Shown: piece after piece, positions 1 through 8,415 of the stretch
How positions within the stretch are numbered: position 1 is the stretch's first letter
How the letters are laid out: the number at the start of each line of letters is the position of its first letter
Translations under genes and position numbers: made by a program
NCBI GenBank assembly: GCA_029261835.1
Contig: JAJDAO010000001.1
Coordinates: 1-53,208 of the forward strand
Length of the DNA: 53,208 nt
Origin: Deltaproteobacteria bacterium
GTDB lineage: Bacteria; Myxococcota_A; UBA9160; UBA4427
Direction of reading: 5' to 3'
Notes under the pieces: generated by a model
Told to the model about the DNA's origin: nothing
Databases searched by the model: none
Seen by the model: only the letters and a program-made list of their open reading frames with translations

Positions 1-114
1 GCGTCACCTTGCCCTTCCGGCTCCACGCTACCGATGCAAATGTCCGCTGATCGCTCATCTCTGTACCCCCCGGCTACTGTGTACCGTGTTCGGAGAGGCT
101 TGTGCAGAGGTTCC

Positions 115-456
115 CTAGGAGATCGGAGAGCCGTCGCCATCGGCGGCCGTATCGCCGCCCACCACTCCCCAGTAGGGCGTCGTGACGCTGAGATCCTGCT
201 CGAGCGAGATGAAGCAGGCCATACGCAGATCCGGTGCAACGTGGTTCAACCGCTTTGCTTCCTTCTCGCCCTCGCTCTCGTCCGCCACGCCCTCGCCCCC
301 CTCGATGATCTGGACTCCGCAGCGGCTGCACGTTCCCCAGCCCCCACAGCCGGCCGCCAGGGGCACGCCCGCCAGGTGAGCCGCCTCCAGCAGGTTTGTG
401 CCCACCGGTACGCGAATGCTGCGCTGCGAGGGGAGAAAACGAACGAGACAATCCAA
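115..456 (-). CDS. [2Fe-2S] plant-type ferredoxin
   Basis: A 113-residue protein with the plant-type ferredoxin cysteine pattern: C37, C43 and C46 in a GCGGWGTCSRC loop and the fourth ligand C81 in RMACF. The N-terminus reads as the usual beta-grasp start (PVGTNLLEAAHLAGVPL). Such proteins are soluble one-electron carriers; no partner oxidoreductase is adjacent. A TTG start at 456 is the first available in frame, with no strong ribosome binding site, so the start is uncertain. About 35 residues separate C46 from C81, longer than in short ferredoxins but common in methane-monooxygenase-reductase-like ones. It is divergent from the selenoprotein gene, with a shared 177-base upstream region in which I see no clear promoter. 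Confidence 0.85.
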   Translation of the reverse strand: MDCLVRFLPSQRSIRVPVGTNLLEAAHLAGVPLAAGCGGWGTCSRCGVQIIEGGEGVADESEGEKEAKRLNHVAPDLRMACFISLEQDLSVTTPYWGVVGGDTAADGDGSPIS

Positions 457-633
457 GGGGTACCGATCAAGGGACGTTGGTCGACCTGCTGACGTGGGGC
501 GAAGCGGCGGTTCCCCGCTGCTCTACTGCGAACCCGTAAGTCAACCAACGTCGCCGCTGCCAGTCAACAGGTCCAGCGATGGGGCCGGCTGTCGCGGAGG
601 GGCTAAGCTTGTCGGACGCAACGGAGGCGCGAT

Positions 634-1761
634 ATGTCGCAGATCGACTACTCCTCATCGAAGTACCCGATTCGCAAGGACCTCAGCGACAGCCACCAGC
701 GGATGCTCGAGAGCTTCTCCCGTAGCGGCACGTGGTGGACCGGCGCCGAGCGACGCGCGATCGCCTCTGAGGCTCGCGCGGCGCGCGACTGCGGCCTGTG
801 CGCTGAACGAAAGGCTGCTCTGTCGCCTTTCGCGCTCGACGGTGAGCATGCGGGTCCCGGAGAGCTCGCACGCGAGATCGTGGACGTCATCCATCGCATC
901 GTGACGGATCCGGCTCGCCTCGCGCGAAGCTGGTACGACCGGGTGATGGCCCAAGGCCTCTTGAACGAGGAGCGCTACGTCGAACTGGTCTCGGTAACGG
1001 TACTGATCAACTCACTCGACGTCTTTGCGCGCGCAATCGGGATCCAACCCGCACCCCTGCCCGCGCCGACTGCGGGTTCACCTTCTCGCGAGCGACCCGC
1101 CACCGCTCGCACCGAAGGGGCCTGGGTTTCGCAGATTCCTGCTGGCGCGGAGGGGGGCGAGGACTGGGCGGCCCTCTACGGCGATCGCGACGAGGTACCG
1201 CAGATTGGACGCGCGCTGAGCTTGGTTCCCGCCGAGGTCGCCATGTTGGACGCGCTGTCGGGACCGCACTACATGAACCTCGCTCACGTTGGCGATCCCA
1301 GCTACACCGAACCGGGGCGCGCGCTCGATCGGCTGCAGATGGAACTCGTCGCAGCCCGGGTCTCTGCCATCAACGAGTGCTTCTACTGAACGACCGCGCA
1401 TGCGAGCCTGCTCCGTGCGAGCGGCGGGATGAGTGGAGCGCAGATCGATCTGTCGGCCGTAAACGACGACAGCGTGGATTCCGGTGTCGCGTTCGGCGGC
1501 GAGCTATTGGCCTTCACGAACGCGGTCATGGCGCGCGATGCCGCAGCCATCGTGAAGACTCGAGATGCCGTCGAAGGCAGGCTTGGCGCGGAAGGTGTCA
1601 CGGATGCGGCTGCGGTGATCGCGATGTTCAACGTGGTGGACCGCATTGCGGACGCCACGGGCATCCCGATCGATGAGGGTTTCACCCGAGACATGCGTTA
1701 CGCCATTGGAGACGAACTCGGGATGGGACATCTATCGCCGGAAGAGCGCGCCATCCGCTAA
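634..1761 (+). CDS. AhpD-like selenoprotein read through an in-frame UGA (Sec252)
   Basis: Codons 1-251 are followed by TGA at 1387-1389 and the same frame then stays open to TAA at 1759-1761, giving 375 residues. The TGA sits in NECFY-U-TTAH, i.e. C249-x-x-U252-x-x-x-H256. This is the AhpD peroxidase motif CxxCxxxH with the second cysteine replaced by selenocysteine. The segment after TGA continues a peroxidase-like helix (VDRIADATGIPIDEGF near the end), and the first half holds a similar AhpD-like domain with an ordinary CGLC pair (C53, C56). A GGAGG site lies 6 bases before ATG 634. Known relatives are alkylhydroperoxidase-related thiol or selenol peroxidases; a cytoplasmic peroxide-reducing role is inferred. 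A conventional caller would split this into two genes (634-1389 and 1429-1761). No selA/selB/selC is in the window. Confidence 0.88.
1397..1419 (+). promoter_or_regulatory. Candidate bacterial SECIS hairpin
   Basis: Seven bases after the UGA, CGCA (1397-1400) can pair with TGCG (1416-1419). CGAG (1403-1406) can pair with CTC-G (1411-1413, 1415), leaving a CCTG apical loop. The 5' TG and 3' C are bulged. The apical loop lies about 17 bases after the UGA, within the range at which bacterial SelB reads its element. The fold is drawn by hand and not energy-tested. Confidence 0.45.
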
Positions 1762-1989
1762 CCAGAGCGCCCAGTCGTCGATGACACTTGGGGGCTCCGC
1801 CCCCCGTTCTACCGAGTCCGCCTGCTCCTGCCCACTGGGAAACCATCGCCAGCGCTCTGATGTCGTGCAATCACGCAGGACGGTGTCCCGAAGGCCATTT
1901 CGCGCCAGTGGCATTCCCCTGCATCTTCACCCCGTCGACATACGATCGTGATAGATTGGACGGTGACCCCCAAGCCGGGAGGAAAGGCC

Positions 1990-3006
1990 ATGCGTTCGAC
2001 GACGACGGTTGCGATCACCCTGCTCCTCACACTGGCTCTGCCGCTTCCCGCCACGAGCCTGATTCTCACCGCGGCCGACGATCTGTGGAGGACGCCGCCC
2101 GGATCGGCTGGCTACGACTTTGCGAGCAATCCGATTCCGGCCGGCTTCTTCGAGCCGGGATCCGATCCCTTCGACGGGCAGATAGACTTCGAGGGAGTGC
2201 CTTTGACGACTGTTCCGCCCGGTGAGGCGGGCGGTGCCGACACCATCGTACGCCGGCTCAGCGATACCGTGGACCTCCCGGTCGGCAACGCCGACACCAT
2301 TCCGATCGAGATCGTCGCACTGTCGCTTAAGAGCGTAGCCCCGATCACGGTCACAGGTTCGGGCGGCCCCAGCCAATGGGACGTGAAAGTGTGTCTCAAC
2401 GGACCCCAGCCGCAGGGCAACATGACGATCGACCTGCAGCAGGCCGAAGGAGGTACCTTCGATTCGACGCTGCCCGTCATACCGACCCTGATCTTCACGC
2501 CCGTCGGGGGTGGAACGGATGTCGTGCTCGACTGCGCCGGCCTGCTGAGTCCCTGCTCGGGGCTGTCGCTGTCGAATCAGCCCGGGCCGGGCCACTTCGT
2601 CGTCAAAGGTCCGGGTGGCAAGGACGTCGCGGGTCTCGGCATTCACGATCCCCAGAACCCCTATCAGTTCGAGACGCAGTGCGGGGCGGGCCTGGCGGCC
2701 GCGGTGATCGGCGGCAACATGCACCCCGGTCTGGAATCGACTGGTCCCGGTGCCCTCGATGCCATCTGCCAGGTGAACAACGAGGCCGAGACTGCGCTGG
2801 CGACCAACGTTGGTTTTCACGATGCCTTCCTGAATGACCCCAACGATACGAACACGAACGGGATTCCCGACTTCTGCGAAATGCTCGCGATGGTGCCCGG
2901 GCCGACCAATTCGTGGCTGGGCATCTCGCTGATCGTGCTTCTCTTCCTCGCCGCAGGGGCAGTGGCGATTCGCCAGCTCGGCGGAGCGAGGCCGGCCACC
3001 GGCTGA
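1990..3006 (+). CDS. Secreted protein with C-terminal membrane anchor / sorting-like tail
   Basis: A 338-residue protein. ATG 1990 is preferred over an upstream ATG at 1948 because AGGAAAGG lies just before it and a signal peptide follows immediately (RSTTTVAITLLLTLALPLPATS). The body is unrecognised, rich in Gly/Pro/Thr and predicted extracytoplasmic. Near the end a thrombospondin-like or calcium-loop-like stretch (NDPNDTNTNGIPDFCE) precedes a single hydrophobic segment (WLGISLIVLLFLAAGAVAI) and a short basic tail. The VPGPTNSW lead into that helix resembles IPTL/PEP-type sorting tails, but the match is loose. It is probably exported and tethered in the envelope. The RND exporter begins 43 bases downstream, so co-transcription is possible. 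Function unknown. Confidence 0.7.
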   Translation: MRSTTTVAITLLLTLALPLPATSLILTAADDLWRTPPGSAGYDFASNPIPAGFFEPGSDPFDGQIDFEGVPLTTVPPGEAGGADTIVRRLSDTVDLPVGNADTIPIEIVALSLKSVAPITVTGSGGPSQWDVKVCLNGPQPQGNMTIDLQQAEGGTFDSTLPVIPTLIFTPVGGGTDVVLDCAGLLSPCSGLSLSNQPGPGHFVVKGPGGKDVAGLGIHDPQNPYQFETQCGAGLAAAVIGGNMHPGLESTGPGALDAICQVNNEAETALATNVGFHDAFLNDPNDTNTNGIPDFCEMLAMVPGPTNSWLGISLIVLLFLAAGAVAIRQLGGARPATG

Positions 3007-3049
3007 GGCGGGCTCGGGGGGCGCAACGGATCCGCCCCCCGGCTCTCCG

Positions 3050-5413
3050 ATGCAGTCCGCGCTTCTCGCCCTCTGCCGCGCCGCGGCTCGCTTCCCGCGC
3101 GCCACGCTGGGTCTGATCGCCGCGATGACCGTGCTGGCGGGCGCCGGCCTGCTGAGCCTCGAGCTGCGAACCGCGGGGCAGGCCCTGGTTCCGCGTAGCG
3201 ATCCGGTCGTGCTCTCGGATGCGGAGGTGCGCCGCCACTTTGGGCTGCGCGATTCCATCGTGGTGCTGATCGAGAGTCATCATCCCGAGGGCATCTACAA
3301 TCGCGAGACGCTCTCGCGGCTGCGCGATCTGAGCAACGACCTGGCGGCCATTCCGGGCATTGGAAGCGAGTGGGTGATGAGTCTCGCAAGCGAGGCCCGG
3401 CCCCGCGTCTACCCGGGAACCTTCCGCTTCCGCCCGCTGCTCGATCCCTTTCCCGACACACCCGAGCTGATGGAACGACTGCGAGCCGATATCAAGGCCA
3501 TCGGGATCCTGACGGGTACGCTGGTGACGCAGGACGGGCGCGCGGCGGCGATCCTGATCGGTGCACCGCCCTCGCTCTGGGCCGACCCCTCCGGCGCCGA
3601 CCGAGCCGCGTTGTACGCGCTCATCGAACGGGCCGCCTCCCGCTACGAGAACGACGCACACCGCATTCGCGTGGTGGGTGCCCCGGTCGCCGAGGCGCTG
3701 CTGGGCTCGCACATTCTGGCCGATCTACGGCTACTCGTGCCCGTCGCCATGGCGCTCATCGCGGCGGTGATCTGGCTGGTCTGCCGCAGGCGCTGGGCGG
3801 TCGCACTGGCCCTGATCGAAGTGGGAGGATGCTTGATCTTCACCTTCGGCATGATGGGCTGGAGAGACGTTCCGGTCTATCTGACCACGGGAATCCTGCC
3901 CGTGATACTGACGGCCATCGGCGTGGCGGATGAGCTTCACGTGCTGTGGCGCTACCAGCAGATGCTGGGCCGCGGGGAGTCGGCTGAGGATGCCGTCTCC
4001 CGTGCGATGGAATCGATGGCCCGGCCGGTGACCATCACCTCGATCACAACCGCCCTCGGCTTCCTTTCCTTTCTCGTCGCACCGATCCGGGCCATCGCCG
4101 TCTTCGGGGTCTTTGCGGCGCTCGGCGTGGCGTACTGCTGGCTCTTCACGATGACAGCGATTCCGGCCGCCCTCACTCTGATCGATCGTGAGGAGATGCA
4201 GCGTCCTTCCTGGCCGGCGATGGCTCCCCTCGCGAGCGCTCTTCCGAGACGCCTCTTCGAAGGCCTGCTGCAGCACTCGCGCCGAACGCTGACTCTGCTG
4301 GGCGTCCTGGCCGCGCTGATCGGTGTCGGGGTCCTGGGTGTGCGGGTGCAGGACAGCTGGATCGATGGGTTCTCGCCGGCGAGCGAGTTCAGACGGGCAA
4401 GCGAGTTCGCGGATCGGCACCTCGACGGAACCCACGTGCTGCTGGCGCATATCGCCTTCGCGCCCGAAGCGGCCGAGTGGCCCGTGCTCCGCGACGGCCG
4501 AAGCGGACCGCTGCTCGAACCGCAAGTGCTGCGTGCGATCCGCCGCTTCGAGAGCGCGCTCGAGGAGATTCCCGGCGTGGGGGGCGTGCTCGGCCCGGGC
4601 AGCCATATCGAGACGGTGAACCACCTCTTCCTGGCCCAGCGGTCCGACACCCGCCGCATCCCGGATCATGCGGTCCGCGTCGGCATGGTGCTCGACAAGT
4701 TCGATCTTGCTCGCGGCGTGCGTCGCCGGCGCGAGGTGATTCACGACGACCTGCACCAGGCCGTGGTCACCCTCTTCGTGCACGGCGCCAACTATCGCGA
4801 CACCGCCGAGATCATGAAGGCCGCGCGGGCCGCGCAGGCGGAGTACCTGCTTCCGCTCGGAGCGCGCATGCGCTTCGCGGGTGACCTGGCGGTCAGCCAG
4901 GCGATGATCCCTGCCATCGTCCGATCCCAGCTCGGCTCGCTCGCCCTAGCCTGCGCGGGCGCGCTGCTCCTTACACGCTGGTTCCTGGGCTCCTTTCGGC
5001 TGGCCTGCCTCGCGGTAGCGCCGACCGCGGCGGCGGTGCTGTGTCTCTTCGGTGCGATGGGCTGGCTCGAGATTCCGATCGGTGTCGCCACCTCGACCTT
5101 CTGCGCCATCACCTTCGGAATCGGCATCGACTACGCCGTGCACCTGCTCGAGCGCATCCGTCAACTGGATTCCGGGGCCCTGTGCGCTCCCACTCGGCCA
5201 GAAACTCTGCTGCGTGCCTTGCGTGAGACGGCGCCGCCCATCCTGGCAGACGCCGTATCCGTCTCGCTCGGCTTCGCGATCCTGATGGTGTCACGTGTGC
5301 CCGCCAACGGGCGGCTCGGTGTGATCATCGCCGTCGCACTGCTGGCCGCTGCCCTCTTCACGCTGGTGGGTCTTCCCGCCTGGCTGACCTCGCGGCCCGC
5401 GGCCCGCCACTGA
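3050..5413 (+). CDS. RND/MMPL-superfamily exporter (HAE3-like)
   Basis: A 787-residue integral membrane protein with the duplicated RND layout. There is one N-terminal helix (about 18-38), a large periplasmic loop, a five-helix block (about 225-380), a second loop, and a second helix block (about 625-780). The segment GVADELHVLWRY in the first block and FGIGIDYAVHLLERI in the second are the conserved acidic helix-4 motifs of MMPL/HAE3 transporters, and the first block looks like a sterol-sensing-type domain. Family members export hydrophobic molecules, lipids or hopanoids across the inner membrane. It is shorter than the roughly 1,000-residue HAE1 multidrug pumps and has no adaptor or outer-membrane channel next to it. 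The ATG has no clear ribosome binding site. Substrate unknown. Confidence 0.9.
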   Translation: MQSALLALCRAAARFPRATLGLIAAMTVLAGAGLLSLELRTAGQALVPRSDPVVLSDAEVRRHFGLRDSIVVLIESHHPEGIYNRETLSRLRDLSNDLAAIPGIGSEWVMSLASEARPRVYPGTFRFRPLLDPFPDTPELMERLRADIKAIGILTGTLVTQDGRAAAILIGAPPSLWADPSGADRAALYALIERAASRYENDAHRIRVVGAPVAEALLGSHILADLRLLVPVAMALIAAVIWLVCRRRWAVALALIEVGGCLIFTFGMMGWRDVPVYLTTGILPVILTAIGVADELHVLWRYQQMLGRGESAEDAVSRAMESMARPVTITSITTALGFLSFLVAPIRAIAVFGVFAALGVAYCWLFTMTAIPAALTLIDREEMQRPSWPAMAPLASALPRRLFEGLLQHSRRTLTLLGVLAALIGVGVLGVRVQDSWIDGFSPASEFRRASEFADRHLDGTHVLLAHIAFAPEAAEWPVLRDGRSGPLLEPQVLRAIRRFESALEEIPGVGGVLGPGSHIETVNHLFLAQRSDTRRIPDHAVRVGMVLDKFDLARGVRRRREVIHDDLHQAVVTLFVHGANYRDTAEIMKAARAAQAEYLLPLGARMRFAGDLAVSQAMIPAIVRSQLGSLALACAGALLLTRWFLGSFRLACLAVAPTAAAVLCLFGAMGWLEIPIGVATSTFCAITFGIGIDYAVHLLERIRQLDSGALCAPTRPETLLRALRETAPPILADAVSVSLGFAILMVSRVPANGRLGVIIAVALLAAALFTLVGLPAWLTSRPAARH

Positions 5414-5498
5414 TCGGTCGGCTGGGCGCGCGGTACGGCCCCGGAATACGCTTCGGCCACCGTTCTGAACAACTGCCTGGAAGGGGACCCGAGTCCTG

Positions 5499-7220
5499 TT
5501 GCATCATGACCGAGTGAGGAGACTTCGAACCGGCACAGTTGCTGTGCTCCTCGCCGCCCCGCTCGCCGTCCTGGCGGCGGAGACGGCTTCGCCGACGCCC
5601 GCGACAGATCGGCGCCCCAACATCTTGCTCCTGCTCGCCGAGGATCTGGGTCCGCGGGTCGCTGCCTTCGGCGACTCGGTGGCGGTGACACCCCGTCTGG
5701 ACCGTTTGGCGCAAGAGGGCACGCGCTACACGCGCGTCTTCACCACATCCGGCGTGTGCGCGCCGAGTCGCGCCGCGCTGCTCACGGGCGTGCACGCGAT
5801 CTCGACCGGATCGCACCACATGCGCACCTCGAACCGGGGCTACCGGTCGGTGCCACCGCGCGAGGTGAAGGCCTTCCCCGAGCTGCTGCGCGCCGCGGGC
5901 TACGCGACCTTCACCGACTTCAAGCTCGACTACCAATTCAGCGGCATCACTGCCGGCTCGGGTCCTTTCACGATCTGGGACAAGGACGGCTTCGCCGCGC
6001 CCTGGCGCGAGCTCGCGGACGACCGGCCCTTCTTCGGTCTGATCAACTTCTTCGAGACCCACGAGAGCGGCATCTTCCCGCGGCCGGCCCTGCCCCGCAG
6101 CGCCGCTCACGCGTACATGCAGCTGCTCCACCTCTATCTGCACCGCGGACACGATGACGTGGTGGGCCCTCAGGACGTTTCTCTTCCGCCCTACTACCCG
6201 GACACGCCGCTCGTGCGCGCGGACGTCGCACGTCACTACAACAACGTGCACCGCATGGACGAGCGCGTGGGCGAGATGCTCGACCAGCTCGAGGCCGACG
6301 GGCTCATGGACTCGACGGTGGTGATCTGGACCAGCGACCATGGCGACGGCCTCCCGCGCGCCAAGCGCGAGCTCTTCGACTCGGGGATCCACGTACCGAT
6401 GATCATCCGCTGGCCGCCCTCGCTGCGACCGCTGGACGTCGAGCCCGGCGCTGAGAACGACCGCCTGGTGAGCTTCGTCGACCTCGCGCCGACAATCCTG
6501 GCGCTGGCCGGCGTGCGCACGCCGGCGTGGATGGACGGGCGCGTCTTCGCCGGACCGCAGGCTGCGCCGAAGCGACGCTACGTCTTCGCCGCCAAGGACC
6601 GCATCGACGACGTGCCAGACCGACAACGCTCCGTGCGCGACGCGCGCTACAAGTACATCCGCTCCTATCTGCCCGGTACGCCCGGTGCGGTCCACACGCC
6701 GTGGCGCGACGTTCAGGACACGATGCGTGAGCTGTGGGCTCACCACGCCCGGGGCGAGCTCGGAGGTGCGGCGGCGCTGTGGTTCGAGCCGCGGCGCGCG
6801 GAGAGCCTCTACGACACTTGGAATGATCCCCACGAAGTCCGCAACCTCGCCCCCGACCCCGACCACGAACCCATGCTGGAGCGCTTGCGCGGCGCGCTCG
6901 ACGCCTGGCTGGCCGAACGCGTGGACCTGGGCGCAGTGCCCGAAGACAAGATGATCGCGCAGATGTGGCCCGACGGAGAGCAGCCGGTTACGGGGAAGCC
7001 GACCATCGAGATCCTCGGCGACGAAGCCGCGCACCGCGTGCGCATCTCGGCGACGACGCCGGGCTCGTCGCTGGGCTATCGCCTCGACGGCGGCGACTGG
7101 CGCTTGTACAGCGAGGTCTTCGAGGCCTCGCCGGGCACGCGGATCGATGCCAAGGCGGTCCGCTATGGCTGGGCGGAGAGCCGCTCGGTGCGGGCGCTGG
7201 TCGAAGACACGAATCCGTAG
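5499..7220 (+). CDS. Secreted type I sulfatase (heparan N-sulfatase-like)
   Basis: A 573-residue protein with a signal peptide (TVAVLLAAPLAVLAAETA). The alkaline-phosphatase-superfamily sulfatase core starts at RPNILLLLAEDLG. C87-A-P-S-R91 followed by AALLTG is the CxPSR signature in which the cysteine becomes formylglycine. The metal-site SDHGDG lies around residue 281. The overall pattern (GVCAPSRAALLTG, HHMRTS, then WxSDHG and a C-terminal NDPHEVRNLA segment) resembles N-sulfoglucosamine-type sulfatases. A periplasmic or outer-surface role in removing sulfate esters or sulfamates is inferred. An extra C-terminal beta-rich segment (about 480-573) resembles a chitobiase-type or Fn3-like appendage. 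TTG 5499 has GGAAGGGG about 12 bases upstream; GTG 5514 is an alternative. No formylglycine-generating enzyme is nearby. Confidence 0.9.
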   Translation: MHHDRVRRLRTGTVAVLLAAPLAVLAAETASPTPATDRRPNILLLLAEDLGPRVAAFGDSVAVTPRLDRLAQEGTRYTRVFTTSGVCAPSRAALLTGVHAISTGSHHMRTSNRGYRSVPPREVKAFPELLRAAGYATFTDFKLDYQFSGITAGSGPFTIWDKDGFAAPWRELADDRPFFGLINFFETHESGIFPRPALPRSAAHAYMQLLHLYLHRGHDDVVGPQDVSLPPYYPDTPLVRADVARHYNNVHRMDERVGEMLDQLEADGLMDSTVVIWTSDHGDGLPRAKRELFDSGIHVPMIIRWPPSLRPLDVEPGAENDRLVSFVDLAPTILALAGVRTPAWMDGRVFAGPQAAPKRRYVFAAKDRIDDVPDRQRSVRDARYKYIRSYLPGTPGAVHTPWRDVQDTMRELWAHHARGELGGAAALWFEPRRAESLYDTWNDPHEVRNLAPDPDHEPMLERLRGALDAWLAERVDLGAVPEDKMIAQMWPDGEQPVTGKPTIEILGDEAAHRVRISATTPGSSLGYRLDGGDWRLYSEVFEASPGTRIDAKAVRYGWAESRSVRALVEDTNP

Positions 7221-7343
7221 CAGGCCTCTGCAGCAGCCGTCTGCAGCGAAGAGCCAGGCTCCTCGCTTCGAGACGCCGCGCACGTGGGTTCGCAGTGTCC
7301 TCTTCGGTTGGAGAGTCGAGCCAGCTCCGGGGTACCTCGGGCC

Positions 7344-7396
7344 TTGACGGCTCTCTGATTGGTGGTATAGTCGGATTTCGTTATCGAAAGGCGATA
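7344..7396 (+). promoter_or_regulatory. Sigma-70-type promoter and inverted repeat ahead of padR
   Basis: TTGACG (7344-7349) and TATAGT (7366-7371) are spaced by 16 bases, a good housekeeping promoter. Downstream, TATCG (7382-7386) and CGATA (7392-7396) form an inverted repeat around AAAGG, and TTTCG/CGAAA (7376-7380, 7385-7389) form an overlapping one. The repeats lie between the -10 box and ATG 7398 and include the ribosome binding site, which fits autorepression by the PadR product. The assignment of the operator is inference. Confidence 0.6.
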
Positions 7397-7397
7397 T

Positions 7398-7724
7398 ATG
7401 ACTGCGAACCAAGAGCTGTATTCCGGACTGATCCGGCTTCATATCCTCCATCACGCCTGTCGCGAGCCGATCTACGGACTCGGCATGATCGAGGAGCTGG
7501 GGCATCACGGGTATCGAATGAGTCCTGGCACGCTCTACCCGATGCTGCATGGCTTGGAGAGCAAGGGCTATCTCCGCTCCAGCGAGGTTCGCTCCGGGCG
7601 CCGCGCGAGGCGGAACTACCGCGCGACCGCGCGGGGGCGCAAGGCGCTGAACGAAGCCAGAGAGAAAGTACGCGAGCTGTTCGGCGAGCTGTTCGAAGAC
7701 GAGTTCGCCGGCGATGGAGGCTGA
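7398..7724 (+). CDS. PadR-family transcriptional regulator
   Basis: A 108-residue winged-helix protein. LHILHHACREPIYGLGMIEEL and YRMSPGTLYPMLHGLESKGYL are the diagnostic PadR helix-turn-helix and GTLYP.L..LE..G motifs. They are followed by the wing and a basic YRATARGRKAL segment leading to a dimerisation helix. It lacks a long ligand-binding C-terminal domain, so it belongs to the short PadR-s2 type. It is the first gene of an apparent operon with a methyltransferase (3 bases downstream) and a TSUP transporter. It probably represses this operon through the inverted repeat between its promoter and start codon. The inducer is unknown. Confidence 0.92.
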   Translation: MTANQELYSGLIRLHILHHACREPIYGLGMIEELGHHGYRMSPGTLYPMLHGLESKGYLRSSEVRSGRRARRNYRATARGRKALNEAREKVRELFGELFEDEFAGDGG

Positions 7725-7727
7725 TTG

Positions 7728-8324
7728 ATGCTGCTCAATGCGGTCGAGACCGCTCTCATGAACAATCCCCTTCGCACTGCGATCCAGCGCCACTTCGAAG
7801 CCCCGCGGCTTTGCGCGATGGGTGGGCCACTGGCGGGAGGCCGTGCTCTCGAGGTCGGCTGTGGCCGCGGCATCGGCGTCGAACTGCTGCTCGACCACTT
7901 TGGCGCCGAACGGGTCGATGCCTTTGACCTCGACCCGCGAATGGTGGCGCGAGCCGGCCGCCGCTTGCGCCACCGCGAGGGGGTGCGCTTATGGGTGGGG
8001 GATGCCACGGAAATCGAGGCGCCCGATGCCAGCTACGACGCGGTCTTCGACTTCGGAATCGTTCACCATGTGCCCCGCTGGCGAATCGCGCTGCGCGAGA
8101 TTCACCGCGTGTTGCGGCCGAAGGGGCGCCTCTACGCGGAAGAGGTCTTCGAATCTCTCATCACGGATCCCCTCTGGCGGCGAGTCTTGGAACACCCCCA
8201 GACGGATCGCTTCGACCACGACGGTTTTCGAGACGCCCTGGCGGACGAGGGCTTCAACGTCGTTGCGACCCGTACGCTGTGGAATCGCTTTGGCTGGTTC
8301 GTGGCCGATCGGAAGGCTGCATGA
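7728..8324 (+). CDS. Class I SAM-dependent methyltransferase
   Basis: A 198-residue Methyltransf_11-type enzyme. Motif I is ALEVGCGRGIGVELL, the acidic end of strand 2 is DAFDLDPRMV, motif II is DATEIEAP, and the post-motif region is DFGIVHHVPRWRIALREIHRVLRPKG. The last matches the small-molecule or lipid methyltransferase pattern, not that of a nucleic acid enzyme. ATG 7728 has GGAGG 7 bases upstream; a TTG at 7725 directly precedes it. It is translationally close to padR and is followed by a TSUP transporter. One reading is modification plus export of a toxic anion or small molecule, but the substrate cannot be told from sequence. Confidence 0.88.
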   Translation: MLLNAVETALMNNPLRTAIQRHFEAPRLCAMGGPLAGGRALEVGCGRGIGVELLLDHFGAERVDAFDLDPRMVARAGRRLRHREGVRLWVGDATEIEAPDASYDAVFDFGIVHHVPRWRIALREIHRVLRPKGRLYAEEVFESLITDPLWRRVLEHPQTDRFDHDGFRDALADEGFNVVATRTLWNRFGWFVADRKAA

Positions 8325-8415
8325 CACCCGCCGGCACAGTCGGGCTCCGGCTGCAAGGCTCGCGCTCGTCGTTCCGGTCGCGACCCCGTCACACCGAGCT
8401 CTGGAGGTCCATCTC

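Noticed and set aside
1387..1428. TGA at 1387 as an ordinary stop, giving two genes or a pseudogene
   Set aside because: The frame is unbroken on both sides, the TGA falls on the catalytic column of the AhpD motif, and the second ORF has no good ribosome binding site before ATG 1429.
5358..7973. 871-codon open frame on the minus strand over the sulfatase and padR
   Set aside because: Arg/His/Val-rich composition typical of antisense GC-rich frames; it overlaps three well-supported genes with clear motifs.
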